This document shows, in pieces, positions 1 to 10,653 of a stretch of DNA of 64,000 bases. Each line of letters begins with the position of its first letter. Position 1 is the first letter of the stretch. The stretch lies in assembly GCF_000813005.1 (NCBI RefSeq), contig NZ_JSYP01000001.1:372001-436000 (forward strand), given 5' to 3'. Under the pieces are notes generated by a model that was given only the letters and a program-made list of their open reading frames with translations, was not told where the DNA came from and ran no database searches. A program made the position numbers and the translations under genes. This DNA comes from Flavobacterium sp. KMS (GTDB lineage: Bacteria > Bacteroidota > Bacteroidia > Flavobacteriales > Flavobacteriaceae).

Positions 1-1159
<1,159 letters not shown>

Positions 1160-1347
1160 TTAGATTATAATCTACATCTTTTAAAAGTTACCTTATAAAA
1201 GAGTTAAATCATTACGCTGCTACCTCGGGTTACTTCTCTAAACTTCAAACTCATTTTTTGAAGCGCTAGTTATAAAATGCCTTGCATTATTATAAAAAAT
1301 CGGAACGGGTTACGGGTATAAATCTTAAAAACTTTAATTCTGGTAAA

Positions 1348-1392
1348 CAGTTTCAGTCCCAGTTTTCAGCGTTGAACTGAATACTGAGACTG
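1348..1392 (-). repeat. Imperfect hairpin in the rpoB-rpoC spacer
   Basis: CAGTTTCAGT (1348-1357) faces ACTGAGACTG (1383-1392) with one mismatch, with a further AGTT/AACT pairing inside. There is no T-run on the transcribed strand, so it does not look like a terminator. It could be an mRNA processing or stability element between the two polymerase genes. Confidence 0.4.
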
Positions 1393-1409
1393 TGACTGAT
1401 AACTTATAT

Positions 1410-4400
1410 TTATTCTTCTAGACGAATATCAAGTCCTAGACCTTTCAATTCGTGCATCAATACATTGAATGATTCTGGTAAACCTGGTTCTGGCATAGAC
1501 TCTCCCTTAACGATTGCTTCGTAAGTTTTAGCTCTACCAATAACGTCATCCGATTTAACAGTTAAGATTTCACGTAGTGTACTTGATGCTCCATAAGCCT
1601 CAAGTGCCCAAACCTCCATCTCTCCAAAACGCTGACCTCCAAATTGAGCTTTACCTCCAAGTGGTTGTTGAGTAATCAACGAGTATGGTCCGATAGAACG
1701 TGCGTGCATCTTATCATCTACCATGTGTCCTAATTTCAACATGTAAATTACACCTACAGTTGCTCTTTGGTGGAAACGTTCTCCAGTTCCTCCATCATAT
1801 AAATATGTATGACCGAATCTTGGTATTCCTGCTTCGTCAGTCAATTCATTGATTTGATCTAAAGTAGCACCATCAAAAATTGGAGTAGCAAATTTTCTAC
1901 CTAAATTTTGTCCAGCCCAACCTAAAACCGTTTCATAAATCTGACCAATGTTCATACGAGATGGTACCCCAAGTGGATTCAATACGATATCTACAGGTGT
2001 TCCGTCTTCAAGGAAAGGCATATCTTCATGACGAACGATTCTTGCAACAATACCTTTGTTACCGTGACGTCCTGCCATTTTATCCCCTACTTTCAACTTA
2101 CGTTTTTTAGCAATATAAATTTTTGCTAATTTCAAGATTCCAGCTGGTAATTCATCTCCAACAGTAATAGTGAATTTCTCTCTTCTTAAAGATCCTTGTA
2201 AGTCATTCAGCTTAATTTTATAGTTATGAATTAAATCATTAACCATTTTATTAGTAGCATCATCAGCAACCCATTGACCTTTACTTAAGTGAGCAAAATC
2301 TTCAACAGCATAAAGCATTTTTTGAGTATATTTTTTACCTTTTGGTAAAACTTCTTCACCCAAATCATTCATTACACCTTGAGATGTTTTACCGTTAACG
2401 ATCAAGAATAATTTTTCAACCAATCTGTCTTTTAATTCAACAAATTTAGTTTCAAATTCCATTTCTAAAGCGCCTAAAGCATCTTTATCTTGTGTACGTT
2501 TACGTTTATCTTTTACGGCTCTTGCAAATAATTTTTTGTCAAGAACTACACCATGTAAAGAAGGAGAAGCTTTTAATGAAGCATCTTTAACATCACCTGC
2601 TTTATCACCGAAGATTGCACGAAGCAATTTCTCTTCAGGAGTAGGATCTGATTCTCCTTTTGGAGTAATTTTTCCGATAAGAATGTCGCCAGGCTTAACC
2701 TCTGCTCCAATTCTAATCATACCGTTTTCATCTAAATCTTTAGTAGCTTCTTCAGAAACGTTAGGAATATCATTAGTTAACTCTTCGTTACCTAATTTTG
2801 TATCTCTAACTTCTAATGAATAATCATCTACGTGAATTGACGTAAAGATATCATCACGAACTACTTTTTCAGAAATTACAATCGCATCCTCAAAGTTATA
2901 TCCTTTCCATGGCATGAACGCAACTTTTAGGTTACGACCTAAAGCTAATTCTCCATTTTGTGTAGCATATCCTTCTGACAATACTTGACCAAGTGCAACT
3001 CTATCACCTTTCTTAACGATTGGTTTCAAGTTAATACTTGTTCCTTGATTGGTTTTTCTAAATTTAATTAGATTATATGTTTTTTCATCAGACTCAAAAC
3101 TAACCATTCTTTCTTCTTCAGAACGATCGTATTTAATAGTAATGATGTTTGCATCAACATATTCTACTGTTCCATCACCTTCAGCATTAATCAATACTCT
3201 AGAATCAGACGCAACTTGACGCTCTAAACCTGTTCCTACAATAGGAGCTTCAGGGCGAATTAAAGGTACTGCCTGACGCATCATGTTTGATCCCATCAAG
3301 GCTCTATTCGCATCATCATGCTCTAAGAAAGGAATCAAAGATGCAGAAATAGAAGCAATTTGATTTGGAGCAACGTCTGTATAATCTACCTGAGTTGGTT
3401 CGATTACTGGGAAATCACCTTCCTGACGCGCAATTACGTTATCAGCAATAATTTTTCCTGTTGCATCCATTTCGATGTTTGCTTGTGCAATCATCATTCC
3501 TTCTTCTTCTTCAGCACTTAAATATACTGGAGTAGTTTCAAGATCTACAACACCGTTAGTTACTTTACGGTAAGGTGTTTCGATGAATCCCATTCCGTTA
3601 ACTTTAGCATAAACACCAAGAGATGAAATCAAACCAATGTTTGGTCCCTCTGGAGTTTCAATTGGACATAAACGTCCGTAATGCGTATAGTGAACGTCAC
3701 GTACCTCGAAACCAGCTCTTTCTCTAGAAAGTCCACCAGGTCCAAGTGCAGATAATCTTCTCTTGTGCGTAATCTCAGCTAGTGGATTCGTTTGATCCAT
3801 AAATTGAGATAACTGGTTAGTACCAAAGAAAGAGTTAATAACTGATGATAATGTTTTAGCATTAATCAAATCAATTGGTGTAAACACCTCGTTATCTCTA
3901 ACGTTCATTCTCTCACGAATAGTTCTAGCCATACGCGCTAAACCAACACCGAATTGTTGAGACAATTGTTCTCCAACTGTTCTAACACGACGGTTTGATA
4001 AGTGATCAATATCATCAATCTCTGCTTTAGAGTTGATTAACTCGATCAAATATTTTACAATGGTAATGATATCTTCTTTGGTAAGCACTTGCTTTTCCAT
4101 TGGGATATCTAAACCAAGTTTTTTGTTCATTCTATAACGACCAACTTCACCTAAGTTATAACGTTGATCAGAGAAGAACAATTTATCTATAATACCACGA
4201 GCAGTTTCCTCATCAGGCGGTTCTGCGTTACGCAACTGACGGTAAATGTGCTCAACAGCTTCTTTTTCAGAGTTTGTTGGATCTTTTTGTAATGTATTGT
4301 GGATAATAGCATAATCTGCTTGATTATTATCCTCTTTATGTAACAAAATAGATTTAACGTTAGAATCGATGATTTCTTCAACATTATCTTTGTCGATAAT

Positions 4401-5225
4401 AGTATCTCTATCAAGGATGATTTCGTTACGTTCGATAGAAACTACCTCACCAGTATCTTCATCTACGAAATCCTCGTGCCAAGTGTTTAATACACGTGCA
4501 GCAAGTCTTCTTCCAATATATTTTTTAATTCCTGTTTTAGAAACTTTAATTTCTTCAGCAAGGTCGAAAATTTCAAGGATATCCTTATCTCTTTCGAATC
4601 CAATTGCACGGAATAAAGTTGTAACAGGTAATTTTTTCTTTCTATCGATATAAGCGTACATTACACTATTGATATCTGTAGAAAATTCTATCCAAGAACC
4701 TTTAAAAGGAATTACTCTGGCAGAATAAAGTTTTGTTCCATTTGCGTGGAATGATTGACCAAAGAAAACCCCTGGAGAACGGTGTAATTGAGATACTACT
4801 ACACGCTCAGCACCATTGATAACAAAAGTACCGCTTGGAGTCATATAAGGTATTGTTCCAAGATAAACATCTTGTACAATAGTTTCAAAATCTTCGTGTT
4901 CTGGATCAGTACAATATAGTTTTAACCTAGCTTTTAAGGGCACACTATAAGTAAGACCTCTCTCTATACATTCTTGAATTGTATAACGTGGTGGATCAAC
5001 AAAATAATCTAGGAACTCCAATACAAAGTTATTTCTTGTATCTGTGATTGGAAAGTTTTCCATGAAGGTGTTGTACAACCCTTCGTTGCCTCTTTCGTCA
5101 GATTTAGTTTCTAATTGAAAAAAATCTTTAAAAGATTTAACCTGAACATCTAGGAAATCTGGATATACAGGAATATTTTTTGTAGAGGCAAAATTCAATC
5201 TTTCAGTCTGATTTGTTATCATCAA
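1410..5225 (-). CDS. rpoB: DNA-directed RNA polymerase subunit beta
   Basis: Full-length beta subunit (1271 aa, normal for Bacteroidota). Conserved blocks are visible in order: the N-terminal [21 protein letters not shown]; the rifampicin-pocket region with [32 protein letters not shown] and the [17 protein letters not shown] stretch; the [12 protein letters not shown] active-site lysine region; and the C-terminal [27 protein letters not shown] clamp-anchor. It has the usual Bacteroidota D-Q-T-N wild-type residues in the rifampicin cluster, so nothing suggests resistance. It follows rplL after ~260 bp that contain an attenuator-like hairpin. The start with double Met is adopted because no closer in-frame alternative fits the family. 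Confidence 0.99.
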   Translation of the reverse strand: MMITNQTERLNFASTKNIPVYPDFLDVQVKSFKDFFQLETKSDERGNEGLYNTFMENFPITDTRNNFVLEFLDYFVDPPRYTIQECIERGLTYSVPLKARLKLYCTDPEHEDFETIVQDVYLGTIPYMTPSGTFVINGAERVVVSQLHRSPGVFFGQSFHANGTKLYSARVIPFKGSWIEFSTDINSVMYAYIDRKKKLPVTTLFRAIGFERDKDILEIFDLAEEIKVSKTGIKKYIGRRLAARVLNTWHEDFVDEDTGEVVSIERNEIILDRDTIIDKDNVEEIIDSNVKSILLHKEDNNQADYAIIHNTLQKDPTNSEKEAVEHIYRQLRNAEPPDEETARGIIDKLFFSDQRYNLGEVGRYRMNKKLGLDIPMEKQVLTKEDIITIVKYLIELINSKAEIDDIDHLSNRRVRTVGEQLSQQFGVGLARMARTIRERMNVRDNEVFTPIDLINAKTLSSVINSFFGTNQLSQFMDQTNPLAEITHKRRLSALGPGGLSRERAGFEVRDVHYTHYGRLCPIETPEGPNIGLISSLGVYAKVNGMGFIETPYRKVTNGVVDLETTPVYLSAEEEEGMMIAQANIEMDATGKIIADNVIARQEGDFPVIEPTQVDYTDVAPNQIASISASLIPFLEHDDANRALMGSNMMRQAVPLIRPEAPIVGTGLERQVASDSRVLINAEGDGTVEYVDANIITIKYDRSEEERMVSFESDEKTYNLIKFRKTNQGTSINLKPIVKKGDRVALGQVLSEGYATQNGELALGRNLKVAFMPWKGYNFEDAIVISEKVVRDDIFTSIHVDDYSLEVRDTKLGNEELTNDIPNVSEEATKDLDENGMIRIGAEVKPGDILIGKITPKGESDPTPEEKLLRAIFGDKAGDVKDASLKASPSLHGVVLDKKLFARAVKDKRKRTQDKDALGALEMEFETKFVELKDRLVEKLFLIVNGKTSQGVMNDLGEEVLPKGKKYTQKMLYAVEDFAHLSKGQWVADDATNKMVNDLIHNYKIKLNDLQGSLRREKFTITVGDELPAGILKLAKIYIAKKRKLKVGDKMAGRHGNKGIVARIVRHEDMPFLEDGTPVDIVLNPLGVPSRMNIGQIYETVLGWAGQNLGRKFATPIFDGATLDQINELTDEAGIPRFGHTYLYDGGTGERFHQRATVGVIYMLKLGHMVDDKMHARSIGPYSLITQQPLGGKAQFGGQRFGEMEVWALEAYGASSTLREILTVKSDDVIGRAKTYEAIVKGESMPEPGLPESFNVLMHELKGLGLDIRLEE

Positions 5226-5424
5226 TGGACAAAATTTTGATTAAAAAAAAGTAATTTTTTGTGTAAAAACACACTGTTTAATCTATACTTTCTTATTATA
5301 ATCAATACATCTTTAAAAATAAACTGACACAATTCTGTTTAATTTTTTTTCTTCGTATTGATCAAAAACTTTTTCGTATTTTAAACTATTTGATAATAAA
5401 ACTTGTTATATTTTATTATACGAA

Positions 5425-5463
5425 AAATGGTTTAGGCCATTGAGATAACTCAAGACCTAAACC
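5425..5463 (-). terminator. Attenuator-like hairpin between rplL and rpoB
   Basis: Read on the minus strand, GGTTTAGG (5463-5456) pairs perfectly with CCTAAACC (5436-5429). An inner TTGAG/CTCAA helix stacks on it, and the hairpin is followed by AUUUUU. It sits just after the rplL stop and ~200 bp before rpoB. The short T-run suggests partial termination. E. coli has a functional attenuator at the same position, which would lower polymerase relative to ribosomal protein output. Readthrough must occur unless rpoB has its own promoter in 5226-5420. Confidence 0.6.
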
Positions 5464-5485
5464 TAGTTCTTAAAACTGAGTTGAA

Positions 5486-5854
5486 TTATTTAAGCTCAAC
5501 TACAGCTCCAGCTTCTTCTAATGATTTTTTAAGACCTTCAGCCTCTTCTTTAGAAACACCTTCTTTAACGTTACTTGGAGCACTATCAACTACATCTTTA
5601 GCTTCTTTAAGACCTAAACCTGTAAGTTCTTTTACCAATTTAACTACAGCTAATTTAGAAGCACCAGCTTCTTTTAATACAACTGTAAATTCAGTTTGTG
5701 CTTCTTCAGCAGCTACATCACCACCAGCAGCAACTACAACAGCTGCAGCAGCAGGCTCAATACCATACTCGTCTTTTAATATTGTTGCTAATTCGTTAAC
5801 TTCTTTAACTGTTAGGTTAACTAATTGTTCTGCGAATTGTTTCAAATCTGCCAT
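5486..5854 (-). CDS. rplL: 50S ribosomal protein L7/L12 (bL12)
   Basis: Stalk protein of the large ribosomal subunit that recruits translation factors; 122 aa, typical length. The N-terminal dimerisation domain (about residues 1-33) is followed by an Ala-rich flexible hinge (about 37-52) and the factor-binding C-terminal domain with [22 protein letters not shown] sequence and [22 protein letters not shown]. It lies 93 bp downstream of rplJ, its binding partner, in the conserved rplKAJL-rpoBC order. Confidence 0.99.
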   Translation of the reverse strand: MADLKQFAEQLVNLTVKEVNELATILKDEYGIEPAAAAVVVAAGGDVAAEEAQTEFTVVLKEAGASKLAVVKLVKELTGLGLKEAKDVVDSAPSNVKEGVSKEEAEGLKKSLEEAGAVVELK

Positions 5855-5947
5855 TTTTTCTATCGTTTAAAATGATTTGTAAAATATAATTATTTATTGT
5901 GCGCTATTTAAGCAGCAAGGAAATAAGCTCCCTCGCATTTATAGTTA

Positions 5948-6448
5948 TTATGCTTCTGCCTCTTCGCTGTTTGCGAATTGGTTTTGTAAAGCAGAGATAA
6001 CTCTTTGAGCTGGAGATTGAAGTAATCCAATAAGTTCTCCAAGAAGTTCTTCTTTAGATTTGATAGTTGCTAACGCATCTAATTGATCATCTCCAATGTA
6101 AACTTCTGAATTAATATAAGCTCCTTTTAAAACTGGTTTATCAGATTTCTTACGGAAATCTTTGATAATTTTTCCAGGTGCATTTGCAACATCTGAAATA
6201 AATATAGCGCTATTTCCTGTCAATACTGAAGGTAAATCACCATAGTCATTCGCAGAAGCTTCCATTGCTTTTGCAAGCAAAGTATTTTTAACAACCTCTA
6301 ATTTAATACCTGCTTTAAAACAAGCTCTTCTCAAGTTTGAAGTTGTTTCTGCGTTTAATCCAGAAATATCAGATACATAAATAATATTTGTACCAGCTAA
6401 CTGTGCAGTTAAATCTTCAATCGCGATTGATTTTTCTTCTCTAGTCAT
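5948..6448 (-). CDS. rplJ: 50S ribosomal protein L10 (uL10)
   Basis: Base of the ribosomal stalk that anchors L7/L12 dimers; 166 aa. The N-terminal rRNA-binding domain (NLRRACFKAGIKLEVVKNTLLAKAME) and the C-terminal helix that binds L12 (ALQNQFANSEEAEA) are present. Only 22 bp separate it from rplA upstream, leaving no room for the long leader that carries L10 autoregulation upstream of rplJ in E. coli; control must therefore act elsewhere or differently. Confidence 0.98.
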   Translation of the reverse strand: MTREEKSIAIEDLTAQLAGTNIIYVSDISGLNAETTSNLRRACFKAGIKLEVVKNTLLAKAMEASANDYGDLPSVLTGNSAIFISDVANAPGKIIKDFRKKSDKPVLKGAYINSEVYIGDDQLDALATIKSKEELLGELIGLLQSPAQRVISALQNQFANSEEAEA

Positions 6449-6470
6449 ACTAAAAATTATTAACTACCAA

Positions 6471-7160
6471 TTATACTGCTTTAGGGTCCAATGCAATTGC
6501 AGGACTCATAGTGCTTGTAAGGTGAATACCTTTAATGTAGGTACCTTTAGCAGCAGTTGGTTTAAGTTTGATTAATGTTTGAATAATTTCGTGTGCGTTG
6601 TCATAAATTTGTTCAGCTCCAAAAGAAACTTTACCAATTCCTGCGTGCACGATACCAGTTTTATCAACTTTAAAGTCAATTTTACCAGCTTTAACCTCTT
6701 GAACAGCTTTTGCAACATCCATAGTTACAGTACCTGTTTTAGGGTTTGGCATTAAACCTCTAGGTCCTAAAATACGACCTAATGGACCTAATTTACCCAT
6801 TACAGCTGGCATAGTGATGATAACATCAACATCTGTCCAACCATCTTTTATTTTTTGTAAATAATCATCAAGACCTACATAGTCTGCTCCTGCTGCTAAA
6901 GCTTCTGCTTCTTTGTCTGGAGTAACTAATGCTAATACTTTTACATCTTTACCAGTTCCGTGAGGTAATGTTACTACACCTCTAACCATTTGATTCGCTT
7001 TTCTTGGATCTACACCCAAACGCACTGCGATATCAACAGACTCATCAAATTTTGCAGAAGCTATAACTTTAATTAATGCAGCTGCATCTTTCAAAGAGTA
7101 TAGTTTGTTCTTTTCAATTTTTGAAGCAGCCTCTTTTTGCTTTTTTGTCAATTTTGCCAT
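6471..7160 (-). CDS. rplA: 50S ribosomal protein L1 (uL1)
   Basis: L1 stalk protein of the 50S subunit, 229 aa, standard length. Conserved features include [24 protein letters not shown] near the N-terminus, the domain II segment [34 protein letters not shown] and the C-terminal [16 protein letters not shown]. It starts 13 bp after rplK and is co-transcribed with it. In many bacteria L1 represses rplK-rplA translation; no such site was identified here. Confidence 0.99.
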   Translation of the reverse strand: MAKLTKKQKEAASKIEKNKLYSLKDAAALIKVIASAKFDESVDIAVRLGVDPRKANQMVRGVVTLPHGTGKDVKVLALVTPDKEAEALAAGADYVGLDDYLQKIKDGWTDVDVIITMPAVMGKLGPLGRILGPRGLMPNPKTGTVTMDVAKAVQEVKAGKIDFKVDKTGIVHAGIGKVSFGAEQIYDNAHEIIQTLIKLKPTAAKGTYIKGIHLTSTMSPAIALDPKAV

Positions 7161-7173
7161 GTCTTTCTCTTAA

Positions 7174-7611
7174 TTAAAAAGGAGAATCTCCTGATACAGT
7201 TATACCCATAGATCTAGCTGTTCCAGCGACCATACTCATTGCAGACTCCATAGTGAATGCATTTAAGTCTGGCATCTTGTCTTCAGCAATAGCTCTAATT
7301 TGTTCCCAAGTAACACTAGCTACTTTTTTACGATTAGGCTCTCCTGAACCAGATTTTAGCTTTGCAGCTTCCATTAACTGAACTGCTGCTGGAGGAGTTT
7401 TTACAACAAAATCAAATGATTTGTCTTTATACACAGTAATTTGTACTGGGCATATTTTGCCAGGTTTATCTTGTGTTCTAGCATTAAATTGCTTACAGAA
7501 CTCCATGATATTAACCCCAGCAGCTCCTAAAGCAGGTCCAACCGGTGGCGACGGATTCGCAGCACCTCCCTTAACTTGTAGTTTAACTACCTTACTAATT
7601 TCTTTAGCCAT
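7174..7611 (-). CDS. rplK: 50S ribosomal protein L11 (uL11)
   Basis: L11 of the GTPase-associated centre, 145 aa. The N-terminal proline-rich block [20 protein letters not shown], which contacts the thiostrepton site, is intact, and the C-terminal rRNA-binding domain carries the [18 protein letters not shown] segment. It follows nusG after 67 bp in the same orientation. Confidence 0.99.
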   Translation of the reverse strand: MAKEISKVVKLQVKGGAANPSPPVGPALGAAGVNIMEFCKQFNARTQDKPGKICPVQITVYKDKSFDFVVKTPPAAVQLMEAAKLKSGSGEPNRKKVASVTWEQIRAIAEDKMPDLNAFTMESAMSMVAGTARSMGITVSGDSPF

Positions 7612-7678
7612 TTTTTAAAAAATTTAACACTGCAATTATTGGAAGCAATTGTAGTGGTTATTATAGATGTAACAAAAA

Positions 7679-8230
7679 TTATACTTTTTCTACTTGCATA
7701 AAACTTAACTCTAATGGAGTTTTTCTTCCGAAAATCTTAACCATTACTTCTAGTTTACGCTTTTCTTCATTGATTTTTTCAACTGTTCCATTGAAACCGT
7801 TGAAAGGTCCATCAATTACCTTAATTGTTTCTCCTAGGTTAAAAGGAATTGAACGCGTATCTGTATTAACAGCCAGCTCATCTACCTTACCTAGCATTCT
7901 ATTTACCTCTGATAATCTAAGCGGAACAGGCTCACCACCTTTAATTTCGCCTAAAAAACCAATTACACTAGTTATTGATTTAATAATATGAGGTATTTCA
8001 CCAACTAAATTGGCTTCGATCATAACATATCCAGGAAAATATACTTTATCCTTAGCTATTTTTTTTCCCTCTTTTACAGTTACAACTTTTTCAGTAGGAA
8101 CTAAAACCTGAGAGACATAATCACCCATACCTAATCTGGCAATTTCAGTTTCGATGTAAGCTTTGACTTTATTCTCTTGTCCGCTTACTGCTCGAACGAC
8201 ATACCACTTTTTCACATTATTATCTGCCAT
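7679..8230 (-). CDS. nusG: Transcription termination/antitermination protein NusG
   Basis: Processivity factor that bridges RNA polymerase with Rho or the ribosome; 183 aa. The NGN domain (KKWYVVRAVSGQENKVKAYIE, then FPGYVMIEANL) spans about residues 7-115. A C-terminal KOW domain (GETIKVIDGPFNGFNGTVEKINEEKRKLEVMVKIFGRKTPLEL) spans about 128-180. It starts 10 bp after secE, the classic secE-nusG pair. Confidence 0.98.
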   Translation of the reverse strand: MADNNVKKWYVVRAVSGQENKVKAYIETEIARLGMGDYVSQVLVPTEKVVTVKEGKKIAKDKVYFPGYVMIEANLVGEIPHIIKSITSVIGFLGEIKGGEPVPLRLSEVNRMLGKVDELAVNTDTRSIPFNLGETIKVIDGPFNGFNGTVEKINEEKRKLEVMVKIFGRKTPLELSFMQVEKV

Positions 8231-8240
8231 TACAAAAAAA

Positions 8241-8438
8241 TTACGCTTTTATCCAGTTAAAAAATCCAGCCAATGCTTTTGCAAAAAATTCATCTACTCC
8301 CCAAGTTGCCAAAGCGAATAAAACTGAAAATACAGCTACTACAATTGTCAATCGTTGTACTTCTGCCCAAGCTGGCCAAGTCACATTTGACTTCAATTCC
8401 TCGAATGCTTCTGATATGTAATTAACAACTTTTGTCAT
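8241..8438 (-). CDS. secE: Preprotein translocase subunit SecE
   Basis: Short SecE of the SecYEG channel, 65 aa, the single-TM form common outside enterobacteria. The amphipathic segment AFEELKSNVTWPAWAEVQRLT precedes one transmembrane helix (about residues 29-50). It lies between tRNA-Trp and nusG, which secures the call despite the small size. Confidence 0.96.
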   Translation of the reverse strand: MTKVVNYISEAFEELKSNVTWPAWAEVQRLTIVVAVFSVLFALATWGVDEFFAKALAGFFNWIKA

Positions 8439-8454
8439 GATATATTTATTATTG

Positions 8455-8525
8455 CACGGGCGGAGGGATTCGAACCCCCATCAACGGTTTTGGAGACCGC
8501 TATTCTACCCTTGAACTACGCCCGT
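8455..8525 (-). tRNA. tRNA-Trp (CCA anticodon)
   Basis: A 71-nt cloverleaf with acceptor ACGGGCG/CGCCCGT, anticodon loop CTCCAAA giving CCA, a T-arm with GGATTCGAA on the plus strand, and discriminator G. The 3' CCA is not encoded. It lies between the tuf terminator and secE. Confidence 0.97.
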
Positions 8526-8528
8526 TTA

Positions 8529-8570
8529 TTAAAAAAAACCAGTAGCAGCGAAGCCGCTACTGGTTTTATA
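8529..8570 (-). terminator. Rho-independent terminator after tuf
   Basis: Plus-strand aaaaccagtagc (8535-8546) and gctactggtttt (8556-8567) form a 12-bp stem with a loop containing TTCG on the minus strand. Eight or more T follow in the transcript (the A-run at 8531-8538). It separates tuf from tRNA-Trp-secE-nusG, so these should be separate transcripts or need readthrough. Confidence 0.88.
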
Positions 8571-8584
8571 TTTGTTTTATAGAA

Positions 8585-9772
8585 TTACTCTACAATCTCA
8601 GTTACCTGACCTGCACCTACAGTTCTACCACCTTCACGGATAGCAAAACGTAAACCTACGTTTAATGCGATTGGGCTTAACAAAGTAACATCAATAGTTA
8701 AGTTGTCTCCTGGCATAACCATCTCTACACCCGTTGGCAACATAATAACTCCAGTTACATCTGTTGTACGAACATAAAATTGTGGACGGTAGTTATTGTG
8801 GAATGGTGTGTGACGACCACCTTCTTCTTTTTTCAAGATATAAACCTCAGCTTTAAATTTAGCGTGTGGTTTAACTGAACCTGGCTTACAAATAACCATT
8901 CCTCTTTTGATGTCTTCTTTTTGAATACCTCTTAAAAGAATACCTACGTTATCTCCAGCTTCACCTCTATCAAGGATTTTACGGAACATCTCAACTCCTG
9001 TAATAGTAGAAGTTAATTTTTCAGCTCCCATACCAATGATTTCAACAGGATCTCCTGTATTAGCAACTCCAGTTTCGATACGCCCTGTAGCAACAGTTCC
9101 ACGACCTGTAATAGAGAATACATCTTCAACTGGCATCAAGAAAGGTTTTGCAACGTCTCTGATTGGCTCTTCGATCCAAGCATCAACAGCTTCCATCAAT
9201 TCAAGAATTTTAGGAACCCAAGCAGGATCATTATTCAATCCTCCTAAAGCAGAACCTTGAACAACAGGACCATTATCTCCATCATACTCGTAGAAAGATA
9301 ATAAATCTCTAATTTCCATTTCAACTAGCTCTAACAACTCAGCATCATCAACCATATCCACTTTGTTCATAAAAACAACGATTCTTGGAATACCAACCTG
9401 ACGACCTAATAAGATATGCTCACGAGTTTGTGGCATTGGACCATCTGTAGCAGCAACAACAAGAATAGCACCATCCATTTGAGCAGCTCCAGTAACCATG
9501 TTCTTTACGTAATCCGCGTGACCAGGACAGTCAACGTGAGCGTAGTGACGGTTAGCAGTTTCGTACTCAACGTGTGATGTATTAATTGTAATACCTCTTT
9601 CTTTCTCCTCTGGAGCGTTGTCGATTTGATCAAACGATTTTGCTTGACAGTAACCTGCATCAGACAATACTTTAGTGATTGCTGCAGTTAATGTAGTTTT
9701 TCCGTGATCCACGTGTCCAATTGTACCTATGTTTAAGTGCGGTTTGGAACGATTAAAATTCTCCTTTGCCAT
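8585..9772 (-). CDS. tuf: Elongation factor Tu
   Basis: GTPase that delivers aminoacyl-tRNA to the ribosome; 395 aa. G motifs are intact: G1 GHVDHGKT (about residues 18-25), G3 DCPGH, and G4 NKVD. Switch I is followed by [16 protein letters not shown]. Domains 2 and 3 are complete to the terminal [10 protein letters not shown]. It is preceded by three tRNA genes on the same strand, an arrangement like E. coli thrU-tyrU-glyT-thrT-tufB, and followed by a strong terminator. Confidence 0.99.
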   Translation of the reverse strand: MAKENFNRSKPHLNIGTIGHVDHGKTTLTAAITKVLSDAGYCQAKSFDQIDNAPEEKERGITINTSHVEYETANRHYAHVDCPGHADYVKNMVTGAAQMDGAILVVAATDGPMPQTREHILLGRQVGIPRIVVFMNKVDMVDDAELLELVEMEIRDLLSFYEYDGDNGPVVQGSALGGLNNDPAWVPKILELMEAVDAWIEEPIRDVAKPFLMPVEDVFSITGRGTVATGRIETGVANTGDPVEIIGMGAEKLTSTITGVEMFRKILDRGEAGDNVGILLRGIQKEDIKRGMVICKPGSVKPHAKFKAEVYILKKEEGGRHTPFHNNYRPQFYVRTTDVTGVIMLPTGVEMVMPGDNLTIDVTLLSPIALNVGLRFAIREGGRTVGAGQVTEIVE

Positions 9773-9827
9773 TTTACTTAATTTTTAATCTTAGTTATAT
9801 ATTAATTTTCAATTTCCTACTTACTTG

Positions 9828-9899
9828 AGCCAATGTCGGGAATTGAACCCGAGACCTCTTCCTTACCAAGGAAGCACTCTACCCCTGAGCTACACCGGC
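9828..9899 (-). tRNA. tRNA-Thr (GGT anticodon)
   Basis: A 72-nt cloverleaf: acceptor GCCGGTG/CATTGGC with two G-U pairs, anticodon loop TTGGTAA giving GGT, T-arm TCGGG-TTCAATT-CCCGA, discriminator T. The 3' CCA is not encoded. It lies 55 bp upstream of tuf on the same strand. Confidence 0.96.
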
Positions 9900-9915
9900 A
9901 GAGTTTCAATTTTTA

Positions 9916-9937
9916 ATTTTAGACTCTTGATTTTAGA
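9916..9937. repeat. Two-copy TCTAAAATC repeat, 14-nt period
   Basis: On the minus strand TCTAAAATC, five bases, TCTAAAAT. The same arrangement occurs at 39078-39100 and 52168-52191. It lies in the A/T-rich spacer between tRNA-Tyr and tRNA-Thr(GGT). Confidence 0.5.
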
Positions 9938-10017
9938 TTAAAAACAAAAACTGAATCAAATTCATTTTCTCTTTCAGAAATCTAAATTCTGAGATCATTA
10001 ATCTGAAATCAAAATTG

Positions 10018-10098
10018 TGGGGAGAGCAGGATTCGAACCTGCGAAGTTCACACAGCAGATTTACAGTCTGCCCTCGTTGGCCGCTTGAGTATCTCCCC
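10018..10098 (-). tRNA. tRNA-Tyr (GTA anticodon)
   Basis: An 81-nt type II tRNA with a long variable arm. Acceptor GGGGAGA/TCTCCCC is perfect, the anticodon stem-loop is GCAGA-CTGTAAA-TCTGC (GTA), and the discriminator is A. The 3' CCA is not encoded. Confidence 0.97.
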
Positions 10099-10152
10099 AT
10101 TTTTTTATCAATATTTGCATGACCTATTTCAAATCGCATTTGAAACATTTTG

Positions 10153-10226
10153 AGCCGGCGGAGGGACTCGAACCCACGACCTGCTGATTACAAATCAGCT
10201 GCTCTAGCCAACTGAGCTACGCTGGC
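10153..10226 (-). tRNA. tRNA-Thr (TGT anticodon)
   Basis: A 74-nt cloverleaf with anticodon arm CTGAT-TTGTAAT-style loop giving TGT. Acceptor GCCAGCG/CGCCGGC has an A-C mismatch at 4:69, and the T-stem GTGGG/CCCTC has a U-U at 50:64; the rest pairs well. The 3' CCA is not encoded. First tRNA of the tuf cluster. Confidence 0.94.
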
Positions 10227-10316
10227 AATTTCAATAAAAAAGTCCGCTATTTCTAACGGACTGCAAATGTAGCTATTTTATCTTTGTATCAAAACTTTTT
10301 TTGAAAAAAATTTACA

Positions 10317-10619
10317 TTAAATATGTGTTCTTACCTTTTCTTTCCTTTTTACTAACAATCGTTCAAGTGATTCCGCCGAAAGCTCAACAGCCTCTTCAAA
10401 AGTTTTACACTGTTTTTTTACCAAAAAATCATCACCAGGAACATTGATTTTTATCTCAGCAATTTTATTCTCTTTATCACTGGTTTTTTCAACTTTTAAA
10501 AAAACATCTGCCGACACTACCCTGTCGTAATACTTTTCTAACTTATCCATTCTCTCTTGAACGAAATCTACTAATTTTCTGTCAACAGTAAAGTTAACCG
10601 CATGAACATCTACCTTCAT
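10317..10619 (-). CDS. hpf: Ribosome hibernation-promoting factor (short HPF/RaiA family)
   Basis: 100 aa protein of the short HPF/YfiA family, which binds the 30S decoding centre and silences or dimerises idle ribosomes. Family features are the beta strand MKVDVHAVNFTVDRKLVDFVQERMDKLEKYYDRV, then the ADVFLKVEK strand and a basic C-terminal helix ending LLVKRKEKVRTHI. The start at 10619 is chosen because the family begins with this Met; a longer frame back to 10676 would overlap the end of xerC. It lies 34 bp after xerC and upstream of the tRNA-tuf cluster. Confidence 0.92.
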   Translation of the reverse strand: MKVDVHAVNFTVDRKLVDFVQERMDKLEKYYDRVVSADVFLKVEKTSDKENKIAEIKINVPGDDFLVKKQCKTFEEAVELSAESLERLLVKRKEKVRTHI

Positions 10620-10653
10620 AATAATTATTTTAGAATTAAACATTTCAGAATTC

